Below are positions 26,530 to 35,162 of a stretch of 64,000 nt of DNA, piece by piece. A model generated the notes under the pieces. It was given only the letters and a program-made list of their open reading frames with translations, searched no databases and had not been told where the DNA came from. The DNA is from an uncultured Bacteroidia bacterium. GTDB taxonomy: Bacteria > Bacteroidota > Bacteroidia > Bacteroidales > F082. The DNA lies in the NCBI GenBank assembly GCA_902801625.1, contig CADCJI010000012.1:1-64000 (forward strand). Reading direction: 5' to 3'. How positions within the stretch are numbered: the stretch's first letter is position 1; every line of letters begins with the position of its first letter. The position numbers were made by a program, and so were the translations under genes.

Positions 26530-29427
26530 ATGTCCGAAGAAACTAATTTTTCAATTCGATTGTCGAAAGCGGCAAAAGAATTCAATGTGGGAAAGGACAC
26601 CATCGTGGAATTCCTTGCTAAAAAAGGATTCCAAGTGGATCCCTCTCCCAACACGAAGCTCACGTCAGACATGTATGCGCTGCTCGTGAAGGAATATCAG
26701 GGCGAGAAGGAAGTGAAGAACGAGGCTATGAAATTGGGTAACCTCTCTTTCAAGGGTGGTAGTGTTTCCGTTGATTCGGCATTGCAATCGCAAAAACCCG
26801 TCGATGAGGAAGAACACGAGGAAGTGATCATCCGCACGAACACGATAGCATCGCCTACTAAGAAGACGACTAAACCTGTAGCTGCTGAGCCAGAAAAGGT
26901 AGAGGCAAAGGAAGAAACTCCGAAGCAAGAAGTTGAAACGACGGCCGAAAAGGCAGAACCTGAAAAGAAGGACGACAGCACTCCGGGCATCTCGCTGAAT
27001 ATCCTCGGCAAGATTGACCTGGAGCCGAAGCCTCGTGAGAAGCAGGAAAAGAAGAAAGAAAAGGAAAAGAAACCCGAAAAGCCTGCCCAACCTCAGGAAA
27101 AGAAACAGGAGAAACCTCAGCCTCAGCCAAAACAAGAGGAGAAGAAAAAGGAAGAGCCTGCCAAGGTCGCTCCCGCCAAGGTGGAAGAGAAGCATGTTGA
27201 GCCTAAGGTCATCCGTTTGGAAGCTCCCAAACTGACGGGTCCCACCGTTTTGGGTACTTTGGAACTGCCTGTCGAGAAGAAAGGCGGCAAGCCTGGCGAA
27301 TCGAAGAAAAAGAAACGTAAACGCATCTCAGGCGCCAAGCCTGAAGGCTCGTCGGAGAATCCTACAGGCCCGAATGTGAACGCAGGCGGCAAGAAACAGG
27401 ATGGCAATAAACCTGGCAAGGGCCAAAAACCCGCTGACCAAGGTGGTAAGAAAGGCCAGAAGGATAATCAGAAACTGAGCAAGAAGGACAAGAAGTCGAA
27501 GCGTGAAGAAAAGCCCGAACTGAGCGAAGAGGAAATCTCGAAGCAGATCAAGGACACCTTGGCGCGTCTCGCTCCCATGGGCAAGTCGAAGACCTCCAAG
27601 CACCGCCGTGAGAAGCGTCAGGCCGTGGCCGGCACCATGATGGAAGAGATGATGCGTCAGGAGGAGGACAAGAAGGTGCTGAAAGTGACCGAATTTGTGA
27701 CCGCCAACGAACTGGCCACGATGATGAATGTGCCTGTCGTTAAGGTCATCGGCACCTGCATGAGCCTCGGTATGCCCGTCTCCATCAACCAACGTCTTGA
27801 TGCCGAAGCCCTGACTGTGGTTGCCGAGGAGTTCGGTTTCCAAGTTGACTTCGTCAGCGCCGATGTGCAGGAAGCCATCGCAGAGACAGAAGAGATTGAC
27901 CACGAAGAAGACCTTGTCCCCCGCGCTCCTGTCGTCACCGTCATGGGTCACGTCGACCATGGTAAGACTAAACTCTTGGACTACATCCGTAACACCAATG
28001 TGGTGGCCGGTGAGGCAGGTGGTATCACCCAGCACATCGGTGCCTATGAGGTGACCACCGAGAGTGGCAAGAAGATTACCTTCTTGGATACCCCTGGTCA
28101 CGAAGCCTTCACCGCTATGCGTGCCCGTGGTGCCAAGATCACCGATGTCGCCATCATCGTCATCGCTACCGACGACAGTGTGATGCCGCAAACCGTCGAG
28201 GCTATCAACCATGCCCAGGCCGCTGGTGTGCCTATCGTCTTCGCACTGAACAAGATTGATAAGCCCACTGCCAACCCCGACAAGATTCGTGAGCAACTGG
28301 CTAACATGAATATCCTCGTCGAGAGCTGGGGCGGTAAATACCAAGACCAGGAAATCGCTGCCAAGATCGGTTTGAATGTCGATGCATTGCTTGAAAAGGT
28401 GTTGCTTGAGGCAGAGCTCCTCGACCTGAAGGCTAACCCCAACCGTCTCGCTAAGGGTACGGTCATCGAGTCGGCATTGGACAAGGGCCGTGGCTATGTG
28501 GCCAAAATCCTGGTGCAGAACGGCACCTTGAAGATTGGTGACATGGTGCTTGCTGGTACCACTTACGGTAAGGTGAAGGCCATGTTCGACGACCACAACC
28601 GTCCTGTCAAGGAGGCTGGTCCTTCCACGCCGGTGCTGTTGCTGGGTCTGAATGGTGCTCCTATGCCGGGTGATGCCTTCAATGTGATGACTGATGAGCG
28701 CGAGGTGAAAGCCATCGCCAACCGCCGCGAGCAGTTGCAACGCGAACAGACGCGCCGCACCAGTCCGCATATCACTTTGGATGAGATTGGTCGTCGTATC
28801 GCCATCGGCGACTTCAAGGAGCTTAACATCATCGTCAAGGCCGACGTGGACGGCTCCGTGGAGGCTCTGGCCGACAGCTTGCTGAAGCTCTCCACTGAGG
28901 AGGTGCAAGTCAACGTCATCCACAAGTCGGTGGGTGCCATCAGCGAGTCGGACGTCATGCTGGCTTCTGCCTCCAACGCCGTCATCGTGGGCTTCAACGT
29001 GCGTCCTACCGCACAAGCGCGTAAGATGGCTGAGAATGAGAAGATCGACATCCGCCTCTACTCCATCATCTACACCGCCATCGAAGAGATCAAGGCCGCT
29101 ATCGAAGGTATGTTGGCTCCTGAGATCGAGGAAGTGGTCACCTGCAACCTCGAAATCCGCGAGACCTTCAAGATCAGCAAGGTCGGCACTATCGCCGGCT
29201 GTATGGTTTTGGACGGCAAGGTCACCCGCAACACCAAGGTTCGTGTCATCCGTGATGGCATCGTGATTTACACGGGTGTGCTCGGCTCCTTGAAGCGTTA
29301 CAAGGACGACGTCAAGGAAGTCAGCGCCGGTATGGACTGCGGTTTGAACATCGAGAACTTCAACGACATCAAGGTCGGCGACATCATCGAGGGTTACACC
29401 GAGAAGGAAGTTGCTAGGAAGTTGTAA
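26530..29427 (+). CDS. infB: Translation initiation factor IF-2
   Basis: 965 residues. Delivers fMet-tRNA to the ribosome. The N-terminal 45 residues form the IF2_N fold ([23 protein letters not shown]). A long, low-complexity Lys/Glu/Pro/Gln-rich linker runs from about 95 to 340. The G domain begins near 465: G1 GHVDHGKT at about 473, G3 DTPGHEAF, G4 NKID. Domains II to IV follow. The linker is strongly biased in composition, which explains the large open frames on the opposite strand. Confidence 0.97.
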   Translation: MSEETNFSIRLSKAAKEFNVGKDTIVEFLAKKGFQVDPSPNTKLTSDMYALLVKEYQGEKEVKNEAMKLGNLSFKGGSVSVDSALQSQKPVDEEEHEEVIIRTNTIASPTKKTTKPVAAEPEKVEAKEETPKQEVETTAEKAEPEKKDDSTPGISLNILGKIDLEPKPREKQEKKKEKEKKPEKPAQPQEKKQEKPQPQPKQEEKKKEEPAKVAPAKVEEKHVEPKVIRLEAPKLTGPTVLGTLELPVEKKGGKPGESKKKKRKRISGAKPEGSSENPTGPNVNAGGKKQDGNKPGKGQKPADQGGKKGQKDNQKLSKKDKKSKREEKPELSEEEISKQIKDTLARLAPMGKSKTSKHRREKRQAVAGTMMEEMMRQEEDKKVLKVTEFVTANELATMMNVPVVKVIGTCMSLGMPVSINQRLDAEALTVVAEEFGFQVDFVSADVQEAIAETEEIDHEEDLVPRAPVVTVMGHVDHGKTKLLDYIRNTNVVAGEAGGITQHIGAYEVTTESGKKITFLDTPGHEAFTAMRARGAKITDVAIIVIATDDSVMPQTVEAINHAQAAGVPIVFALNKIDKPTANPDKIREQLANMNILVESWGGKYQDQEIAAKIGLNVDALLEKVLLEAELLDLKANPNRLAKGTVIESALDKGRGYVAKILVQNGTLKIGDMVLAGTTYGKVKAMFDDHNRPVKEAGPSTPVLLLGLNGAPMPGDAFNVMTDEREVKAIANRREQLQREQTRRTSPHITLDEIGRRIAIGDFKELNIIVKADVDGSVEALADSLLKLSTEEVQVNVIHKSVGAISESDVMLASASNAVIVGFNVRPTAQARKMAENEKIDIRLYSIIYTAIEEIKAAIEGMLAPEIEEVVTCNLEIRETFKISKVGTIAGCMVLDGKVTRNTKVRVIRDGIVIYTGVLGSLKRYKDDVKEVSAGMDCGLNIENFNDIKVGDIIEGYTEKEVARKL

Positions 29428-29445
29428 ACGATAGTTTACTGCATG

Positions 29446-29480
29446 ATAAAGCCTCGGCAACAAGTTTGTCGAGGCTTTAT
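29446..29480. terminator. Bidirectional terminator after infB
   Basis: ATAAAGCCTCGgCAA pairs with TTGtCGAGGCTTTAT, with T and A runs on both strands. It serves infB and the convergent lipoprotein gene. Confidence 0.9.
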
Positions 29481-29502
29481 GTGTTATTTGGATAGTGATA
29501 TA

Positions 29503-32055
29503 TTAAAGTTTCGCCATTACCTTCAACATCTGCTCGCCCAAACCAATCGTGTAACCCTGCTTCACAAACACCACCTCACTGTTGGCATTGCCGATGATGA
29601 AGATGGGGCGGATGTCGGTGTTGAGGTGCAGACCGTCAACGATTTCGTCGCGTATCTCACCTTCATCTATGCCGTAGACGATGCCTTCGGGCAACTCGCT
29701 GAAGTTCTTCAATTTGAATTTGTCGTAGTCGGCTTTGTCGCTGAAGACAAAGACTATCGGCAAGTTGCTCTCTTCAAAGTCTTTGCGGAAGGCGGCGATG
29801 TCCTGCATGGCATGGGTGGTGGGTTCGCTGCCTTGATCTAAGTAACCGAGGATGAAATAGCTGTCTTTGATCAGTTGTTTCGGGTTGCCTTTTTCGCCCG
29901 TTTCAGGGTCGGTGAATTTGCTATCAGCATAGTAACTGCCGACAACACGAAGCTCGTTGTCGGGCTGGCGCAGGACGAGGTTCACTTGTGTGGTTTCACC
30001 CGCCTTGATGGTGAAAAACTCGCTGTGGGTCAGGGCTGTGCCGTCATCCAAGCGCGTGCCTGCCGTGAGGATATAATAGCCTTCATCCAAAGGTGTGGGA
30101 TGTTCGAAGGTGGAGAGCATCATGCCATCGTCGATGCCAGGATCTTTGGCATCATAGGCCAAGAGGCGGAAACTTTGGCCATCGAACTTCTTGATGCTGA
30201 AGTGCGTGTAGTATTTCGGGTCGGCCACGGAGGCGATAGGGAAATAATGGATGTCCAGATAGCCAATGGCAGTGCTAGTTGGCTCAGCGGCTTCAAAGTC
30301 CACATTAACCCATTCATTGCCAAAATATTGCACATTACCATTCACAGGGTTGATTTGTGCCGCGATACCCAAGCTGCGTGCCATACTGACGAAGAAGATG
30401 TCGCGCGAGTGGCGGTCGGCCTTACGCGCTTTCAGGACGCCTAGGGGCGAAATCGGGATGCGCTGTAAAGCCAAATTGTCGTCGGCTTGTATGTTCTTTT
30501 TTACCCAATCGACCAACAAGGCGGGATTGTCATGGTATTGTCTTCTTTCCGCTTCGGGGAAGAACTCGGAGAGGGTCTTGCGGTAAGGCACAATCATTTC
30601 ATTGCTCATTCTAGGGCTGAGGATGTATTGCGCATAGAGTTCAGGCGGCATGGAGATGATGGATTGCTCAAGACCGGGTGTGTTGTCAAAATGGTCTTTC
30701 AGCACCTCAAGGCTGACATCGCGCAGGTCTTTGTCGGAGATGTTGCTGAGCAGTTCCACGGCTTTGATTTCTGCGTTTTGGCCTTGGGCGTATTTCACAA
30801 AGGCGGCGATGGTCTGGTAGTTACCCCAAGTCTTTTCGTAAATGCTGCACAGCTTTTTGTTGCCCGTGTTCATAATCACATCCATCTGGGCTTTCTTGCA
30901 GTCGGCGATGTAGGCGTTGCGCAGCGAGTCTTCAAAGGCTATGCGGCGGTCGTTTTCGGCACGCATCTCAGCCGTCACCTCGGGCAAGATGCTTGTCGGG
31001 GCGGGTGGTACCATGTCGAACTCAAAGATGTCGTTTTGGCCCTGCATATGGTCAAGGGTGATGGTAACATTCTCTTGTTTGCCCGACTTGAACACTTGGA
31101 AACCAAACTTACCGTCTTTGGCGGCGTAGGCCATCATGCAGCCCAAACCAGAGGTGAGCCAGGTCTGACCATTCTCGTCGGTGGTCTTCGTGACGACGGT
31201 GCAGAACTCGGCGTAGTTGTAAATTTTGAACTCCACGGGCAGGTTAGCTTGCGGTTTGCCGTTGTTGTCCACCACGGTGATGGTAGTCTTGGCAGCCTTT
31301 CCATAGTTGCCCACCACATTGATTTCCGTGTAGTTGGCACTACGGCTGATGACTTCTTCTGGACCGTCGTAGTCACCGAATACGCGGGTGTGTAATAATA
31401 AGGTGCGTGAGGCAGGCTCGTTGAACCAACCCAAGTCGAGCACAGGCTCAGGCTCGCAGGCGCCTAAGAAATGCCAATTCCCGTCTACCCAGGCCTCCAC
31501 CCAGGCGTGGTTGTCGTCGCAGTGGGCCCAGCGGGGGGTGTAGACTTGACGGGCAGGGATGCCCACGGTGCGCAAGGCCGTTACCAGTAGCGTCGACTCC
31601 TCGCCGCAGCGCCCCCACGAGGTCTTGATGGTCGCCATTGGTGCACTGGTGCGGCTGTCGCTACCTTTATAGTTCACATGCTCGTGACACCAATGGTTCA
31701 CTTCGAGTACGGCATCGTAAAGCGACAAATCCTTCACGCGGCCTTTCAGCTCCTCATAATAGGTGGCACGGAAGCGGTCGAGGTTCTCGTTGTTGACGCG
31801 CACGGGCACCACGAAATGCTTGAACTCGCGCTCGGGGATGCTATTGCCCCAAGGCATCTCTTGTTTGGCGAGGAAGGCATAGTGGACACACTCGCGGTAA
31901 TAGTCCTCGGTGTAGTCCACGCTATCGCCAAGGGGCATGTATTGGTAGAGGAACTGTAAGGCTTGTTTTTCGTTGAAAGTCGTTTCCTTTTCCGACGAGC
32001 AGGCCGAGAAAAGCAGTGCTGATAGAACAGCAAAAGATAGGATGAGGTTTTTCAT
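29503..32055 (-). CDS. Transglutaminase-like lipoprotein with C-terminal thioredoxin-like domain
   Basis: 850 residues. Signal peptide with lipobox LLFSAC (Cys19). Transglutaminase core at about 120-215: RCGEES has the nucleophile Cys150 and NHAWVEAW has His183. The third acidic residue is not at the usual place (HFLGACEPEP in place of the usual LD after the Trp), so Glu201, Glu203 or Asp207 may serve, or activity may be altered. Beta-sandwich-like segments follow. The C-terminal 140 residues (SYFILGYLDQG ... PIVFVFSDKADYD ... RPIFIIGNANSEVVFVKQG) resemble a thioredoxin/AhpC fold but have no CxxC. Probably an outer-membrane or periplasmic lipoprotein; substrate unknown. Confidence 0.8.
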   Translation of the reverse strand: MKNLILSFAVLSALLFSACSSEKETTFNEKQALQFLYQYMPLGDSVDYTEDYYRECVHYAFLAKQEMPWGNSIPEREFKHFVVPVRVNNENLDRFRATYYEELKGRVKDLSLYDAVLEVNHWCHEHVNYKGSDSRTSAPMATIKTSWGRCGEESTLLVTALRTVGIPARQVYTPRWAHCDDNHAWVEAWVDGNWHFLGACEPEPVLDLGWFNEPASRTLLLHTRVFGDYDGPEEVISRSANYTEINVVGNYGKAAKTTITVVDNNGKPQANLPVEFKIYNYAEFCTVVTKTTDENGQTWLTSGLGCMMAYAAKDGKFGFQVFKSGKQENVTITLDHMQGQNDIFEFDMVPPAPTSILPEVTAEMRAENDRRIAFEDSLRNAYIADCKKAQMDVIMNTGNKKLCSIYEKTWGNYQTIAAFVKYAQGQNAEIKAVELLSNISDKDLRDVSLEVLKDHFDNTPGLEQSIISMPPELYAQYILSPRMSNEMIVPYRKTLSEFFPEAERRQYHDNPALLVDWVKKNIQADDNLALQRIPISPLGVLKARKADRHSRDIFFVSMARSLGIAAQINPVNGNVQYFGNEWVNVDFEAAEPTSTAIGYLDIHYFPIASVADPKYYTHFSIKKFDGQSFRLLAYDAKDPGIDDGMMLSTFEHPTPLDEGYYILTAGTRLDDGTALTHSEFFTIKAGETTQVNLVLRQPDNELRVVGSYYADSKFTDPETGEKGNPKQLIKDSYFILGYLDQGSEPTTHAMQDIAAFRKDFEESNLPIVFVFSDKADYDKFKLKNFSELPEGIVYGIDEGEIRDEIVDGLHLNTDIRPIFIIGNANSEVVFVKQGYTIGLGEQMLKVMAKL

Positions 32056-32072
32056 GTTGCAATTGTTTGCTG

Positions 32073-32080
32073 CAAAGATA
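32073..32080 (-). promoter_or_regulatory. Lipoprotein gene -7 element
   Basis: TATCTTTG on the minus strand, 18 bases before the lipoprotein start. Confidence 0.65.
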
Positions 32081-32143
32081 GTGTTTATTTCAATCCTTCC
32101 GTCAGGAACTTCCGCAAATGGAGGTGGGTTTTGTCTCGGATTT

Positions 32144-32242
32144 TTCTTTTATGGAAGAAATTTTCCATAAAATCAGGAAATAATTCTTTTATAGAAGAAT
32201 TTTTATTGAAAAAGTTGAAATTCTTCTTTTATGGAAGAAATT
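32144..32242 (+). repeat. Three operator-like repeats at exact 40-bp spacing
   Basis: TTCTTTTATGGAAGAAATT occurs at 32144-32162 and 32224-32242, and TTCTTTTATAGAAGAATT at 32184-32201. Starts are exactly 40 bases apart. Each has the dyad TTCTT/AAGAA. They lie between two divergent promoters, 58 bases upstream of the -7 element of the methyltransferase unit. Probably binding sites for a regulator on one face of the helix. Confidence 0.75.
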
Positions 32243-32299
32243 GTATTGATGGAAAGATTGGTTTTCTGAATTTGAAATGTAATTATCAGAAAAATACGC

Positions 32300-32307
32300 T
32301 ATCTTTG
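32300..32307 (+). promoter_or_regulatory. -7 element of the methyltransferase unit
   Basis: TATCTTTG, with a TTTG word at 32271-32274. Transcription from here gives a leader of about 320 nt. Two ACCAAAGCAT words (32320 and 32369) lie early in the leader. Confidence 0.6.
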
Positions 32308-32391
32308 CGCCAAATAAAGACCAAAGCATCGTTAGAGATAAAAATAGAGAATAAATAACATATTATAAACCAAAGCATTAGCTATTATTTC

Positions 32392-32635
32392 GCGTTTAGC
32401 CAAGAGCCTCGCAAACTATTTGGAAATAAACAATCAGAAATAATAACAGGTAGTCATCCGATTGGAAAACCTGACCAACGAATAAAGCAATGCTTGCATC
32501 GAATAGGTGTAAGCATCTTATTTGTTGGTAGAGGTTTCCATGCGAGGCCGCCTCTAAGCTAAACGCAATAAGTGTAAGTCTTGCACCTTATCTTATTGTG
32601 TTTGCGGAAAATAGAAGTGCTAAACTATTATCCGC
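32392..32635 (+). ncRNA. Candidate structured leader RNA C of the DNA methyltransferase gene
   Basis: The leader folds into one long, interrupted hairpin: GCGTTTAGC (32392-32400) with GCTAAACGC (32558-32566); AGAG and CCTCGCA (32403-32413) with TGCGAGG and CTCT (32541-32555); GGAAAACCT (32464) with AGGTTTCC (32532); ACCAACGAATAA (32474) with TTATTTGTTGGT (32518); ATGCTTGCA (32490) with TGTAAGCAT (32508). A second hairpin follows at 32564-32599. A third pairs GCGGAAAATAG (32603) with CTATTATCCGC, ending at base 32635 immediately before the ATG. The last one would hide the ribosome entry region. No known riboswitch family recognised. Confidence 0.6.
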
Positions 32636-33706
32636 ATGGCCAATAAAAACCTGAATCAAGCAAAGAACGCAAAAAAGGATGAGTTTTATACCCAACTTGT
32701 TGATATTGAGAACGAGTTGAGGCATTATAAAGAGCATTTTAAGGGCAAGACGGTGCTTTGTAACTGCGACGATCCGCGTGTGAGCAACTTTTTCCATTAT
32801 TTCAGCTACAATTTCGAGCAATTGGGTTTGAAGAAGCTAATTACCACTTGCTACAAGAACCAAAACCGCGACTTGTTCAGTCAAAACGATGCCGAACAAG
32901 CCATTTGGTTGGAGTATTTTGGTGACCGCAATGGCAACCGTGTGCCCGACCCCGAGGAAATCGGTATTCATTATTTCAAAGGTGATGGTGATTTCCGTTC
33001 TGCTGAGTGCATCGAGTTGCTCAAAGAAGCCGATATTGTGGTGACCAATCCCCCTTTCTCATTGTTTCGGGAGTATGTGGCGCAATTGATGAAGTATGAT
33101 AAGAAGTTTGTTATCTTAGGAAGAATGAGTGCATTGCATTATTCAGAAATATTCCCTTTGATTCAAGATAACAGAATATGGTTGGGATACGGGTTTAACC
33201 TATCGATGATATATAAAACGCCATATTCTAATGATTTAGAGGCAAATAAAAAGTTTGTGCAATCTAAAGGCTATAATCCTGATGAAAACTATATTAAGGT
33301 TCCTGCTATTACTTGGTTTACCAATCTAGATCATCAAAAGCGTCATGAATCACTGATAATGTATAAACAGTACAACCCAGAAGAATACCCAAAATATGAG
33401 AACTATGATGCTATCAATGTTGATTCTGTAAGTGAAATACCTATGGATTACTTTGATGTGATGGGTGTGCCAGATTCTTTTCTTGGGCAATTAAACCCTG
33501 AGCAATTTGAGATAGTAGGATTAGGAAGCGGTGATTTAGCAAAACAGATTGGAATTAAGAAGAATTATAGAGGAAGAACAGATCTTGCTTTGTGCATTAA
33601 TGGAGTGAATAGATGTCCCTATAGCCGTATCCTCATCCGTCGTAAACAAAAGCCAATAGACTACGCTTCGGTAGAACTGACGGTCTCGATGGCGGCAGAA
33701 AACTAA
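32636..33706 (+). CDS. EcoRI-family adenine-specific DNA methyltransferase
   Basis: 356 residues. Predicted N6-adenine DNA methyltransferase of the M.EcoRI family (PF13651). KKDEFYTQ near residue 14, LCNCDDPRVSNFFHYF (41-56, SAM-binding region) and the catalytic VVTNPPFSLFREY near 138 are present. Length is close to M.EcoRI. Base composition changes inside the gene: 32636-33120 looks host-like, while about 33120-33610 is clearly richer in A and T, as if the region that sets the target had been exchanged. It is preceded by the folded leader and followed, after a 200-base repeat region, by a DUF262-HNH gene. No EcoRI-like endonuclease is present, so it may be an orphan or work with the HNH protein. 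Confidence 0.85.
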   Translation: MANKNLNQAKNAKKDEFYTQLVDIENELRHYKEHFKGKTVLCNCDDPRVSNFFHYFSYNFEQLGLKKLITTCYKNQNRDLFSQNDAEQAIWLEYFGDRNGNRVPDPEEIGIHYFKGDGDFRSAECIELLKEADIVVTNPPFSLFREYVAQLMKYDKKFVILGRMSALHYSEIFPLIQDNRIWLGYGFNLSMIYKTPYSNDLEANKKFVQSKGYNPDENYIKVPAITWFTNLDHQKRHESLIMYKQYNPEEYPKYENYDAINVDSVSEIPMDYFDVMGVPDSFLGQLNPEQFEIVGLGSGDLAKQIGIKKNYRGRTDLALCINGVNRCPYSRILIRRKQKPIDYASVELTVSMAAEN

Positions 33707-33876
33707 GTCCCGTAGGGACGCAGGACATTAAGCAGGTGGATTCATCCCCTGCGCATAAAACGACGATGAAGAAAGGACGCAGCCATAGATCCCAAGCCAA
33801 CGCGCAAACCTGCGTGGGGATGACATGGCTGCTGCCTCCACCAAGTCCCATAGGGACGTAGGATATTAAGCAGGCG
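33705..33876 (+). repeat. Pair of 34-bp direct repeats between methyltransferase and HNH genes
   Basis: The 34 bases at 33705-33738 recur at 33843-33876 with four differences; both begin AAGTCCC(G/A)TAGGGACG and share ATTAAGCAGG. The first overlaps the methyltransferase stop codon. The segment between them contains CAGCCAT/ATGGCTG and other small palindromes. No gene is supported in this 200-base gap. Confidence 0.75.
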
Positions 33877-33906
33877 ACGTAAGTCCTTGCGACAAACAAA
33901 GAGAAA

Positions 33907-34998
33907 ATGAACATAGAACTACACAAAATCACCGTCCGCGAGCTGACCAAAGGCTACGTGGATAACAATGAAAACGGCGTGCGCGCCTATGGCGGCCGCC
34001 TCGACGTGCGCCCGCCCTACCAGCGCGAGTTCGTCTACAAAGAAAAACAGCGCGATGCCGTCATCGACACGCTCACCCAAGGCTTTCCGCTCAATGTGAT
34101 GTATTGGGCCGTACGCGACGACGACACTTTCGAAATCATCGACGGGCAGCAGCGCACCATCAGCATCTGCCAATATGTCAATGGCGACTTCGCCTTCAAC
34201 TTCCGCTATTTCCACAACCTCCAGCCCGATGAGCAAGAACAAATCCTCAACTATGAGTTGCAAATCTACATCTGTAGCGGCACCGACAGTGAGAAGCTGA
34301 AATGGTTCCGAACCATCAACATCGCGGGAGAGGCGCTCACCGAGCAGGAGCTGCGCAACGCGGTGTATGCAGGCAGTTGGGTGAGCGACGCCAAACGCTA
34401 TTTCAGCAAGAACGGTGCACCTGCCGCAAAAATCGGTAGCGACTACCTCAACGGCTCCGCCATCCGTCAGGACTACCTCGAAACCGCCATCGACTGGATT
34501 TCGGACGGCAATATCGAGGTCTACATGTCGAACCACCAGCATGATGCCAGTGCCGCACCGCTGTGGCAGTTCTTCCAGTCGGTCATCACCTGGATTGAGA
34601 CCTCGTTCCGCCCGACCAAGGAACGCAAGAAAATCATGAAAGGCGTGGAGTGGGGGATGCTCTACAAGCAATACAAAGACCAAGTGTTTGACTACAAAGC
34701 CATCGATGAAGAAGTAAAACGCCTTATCCTCGACGATGATGTAACTAAAAATTCAGGTATTTATCCCTATATTCTTACACGCAAGGAGAAATATCTGTCG
34801 ATTCGAGCCTTCACCGATGCACAAAAATTGTCGGCATACGAAAGGCAGATGGGTTTTTGTGCCGACTGTAAGCAGCATTTCGAGCTCTCCCAAATGGAAG
34901 CCGACCACATCACACCGTGGCACCTCGGCGGCAAGACCATTGCGGAGAATTGTCAGATGCTCTGCAAGGAATGTAATAGACGGAAGAGTGGAAAATAA
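33907..34998 (+). CDS. DUF262 (GmrSD/ParB-like) protein with C-terminal HNH nuclease domain
   Basis: 363 residues. The N-terminal DUF262 domain shows RPPYQREFVY and DGQQRTISI (about residue 79), the motifs of a ParB-like nucleotide-hydrolysing fold. The C-terminus is an HNH nuclease: CADC near 318, EADHITPWHLGG with the HNH His residues, and CKECNRRKSGK at the end, with the two CxxC pairs as zinc ligands. This layout fuses on one chain the GmrS-like and nuclease parts of type IV restriction enzymes; relatives occur in defence islands. It lies behind the methyltransferase gene, so a modification-plus-nuclease pair is plausible but not shown. Confidence 0.82.
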   Translation: MNIELHKITVRELTKGYVDNNENGVRAYGGRLDVRPPYQREFVYKEKQRDAVIDTLTQGFPLNVMYWAVRDDDTFEIIDGQQRTISICQYVNGDFAFNFRYFHNLQPDEQEQILNYELQIYICSGTDSEKLKWFRTINIAGEALTEQELRNAVYAGSWVSDAKRYFSKNGAPAAKIGSDYLNGSAIRQDYLETAIDWISDGNIEVYMSNHQHDASAAPLWQFFQSVITWIETSFRPTKERKKIMKGVEWGMLYKQYKDQVFDYKAIDEEVKRLILDDDVTKNSGIYPYILTRKEKYLSIRAFTDAQKLSAYERQMGFCADCKQHFELSQMEADHITPWHLGGKTIAENCQMLCKECNRRKSGK

Positions 34999-35028
34999 AC
35001 TGCTAAAAGTTGGTTTACCACAAAAAAT

Positions 35029-35046
35029 GGTGGTAAGCTTACCACC
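35029..35046. promoter_or_regulatory. Perfect palindrome GGTGGTAAGCTTACCACC
   Basis: 18-base perfect dyad just after the HNH gene, followed by a T-run, so it could be an operator, a terminator or both. It shares its half-site with 35113-35144 and 36248-36266 around the Fic gene. Confidence 0.75.
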
Positions 35047-35112
35047 TTTTTTAGAAAATAATGCGCTAATCCCACGCGATTCAGCAAAAATGTGTATTTT
35101 TGTCGGCGAAAT

Positions 35113-35144
35113 GGTGGTAATGTTACCACCAAATTTGGTGGTAA
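35113..35144. promoter_or_regulatory. Overlapping GGTGGTAA/TTACCACC palindromes upstream of fic
   Basis: GGTGGTAATGTTACCACC (35113-35130) overlaps a second perfect dyad, centred on AAATTT, that spans 35123-35144. Three half-sites in alternating orientation end 18 bases before the Fic start. Likely operator for the fic gene. Confidence 0.75.
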
Positions 35145-35162
35145 ATGTAAATCTTTGTACTG

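Noticed and set aside
27328-29463. Long open frame antisense to infB (711 codons)
   Set aside because: Frame mirrors the biased codon use of infB; His/Asp/Leu-rich translation without any domain, and infB is unmistakable.
32144-32263. CRISPR-like array (19-bp repeats, 21-bp spacers)
   Set aside because: Only three units, repeats shorter than any CRISPR repeat, the middle copy is altered, no cas genes, and the position between promoters fits operators.
32392-32566. Integron attC site or retron msr/msd for structure C
   Set aside because: The end words GCGTTTAGC/GCTAAACGC do not match the attC core GTTRRRY pattern, there is no integrase, and there is no reverse transcriptase in the window.
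33633-33950. Minus-strand frame in the methyltransferase-HNH gap
   Set aside because: It is translated from the 34-bp repeats and neighbouring gene ends; no start context and no family.
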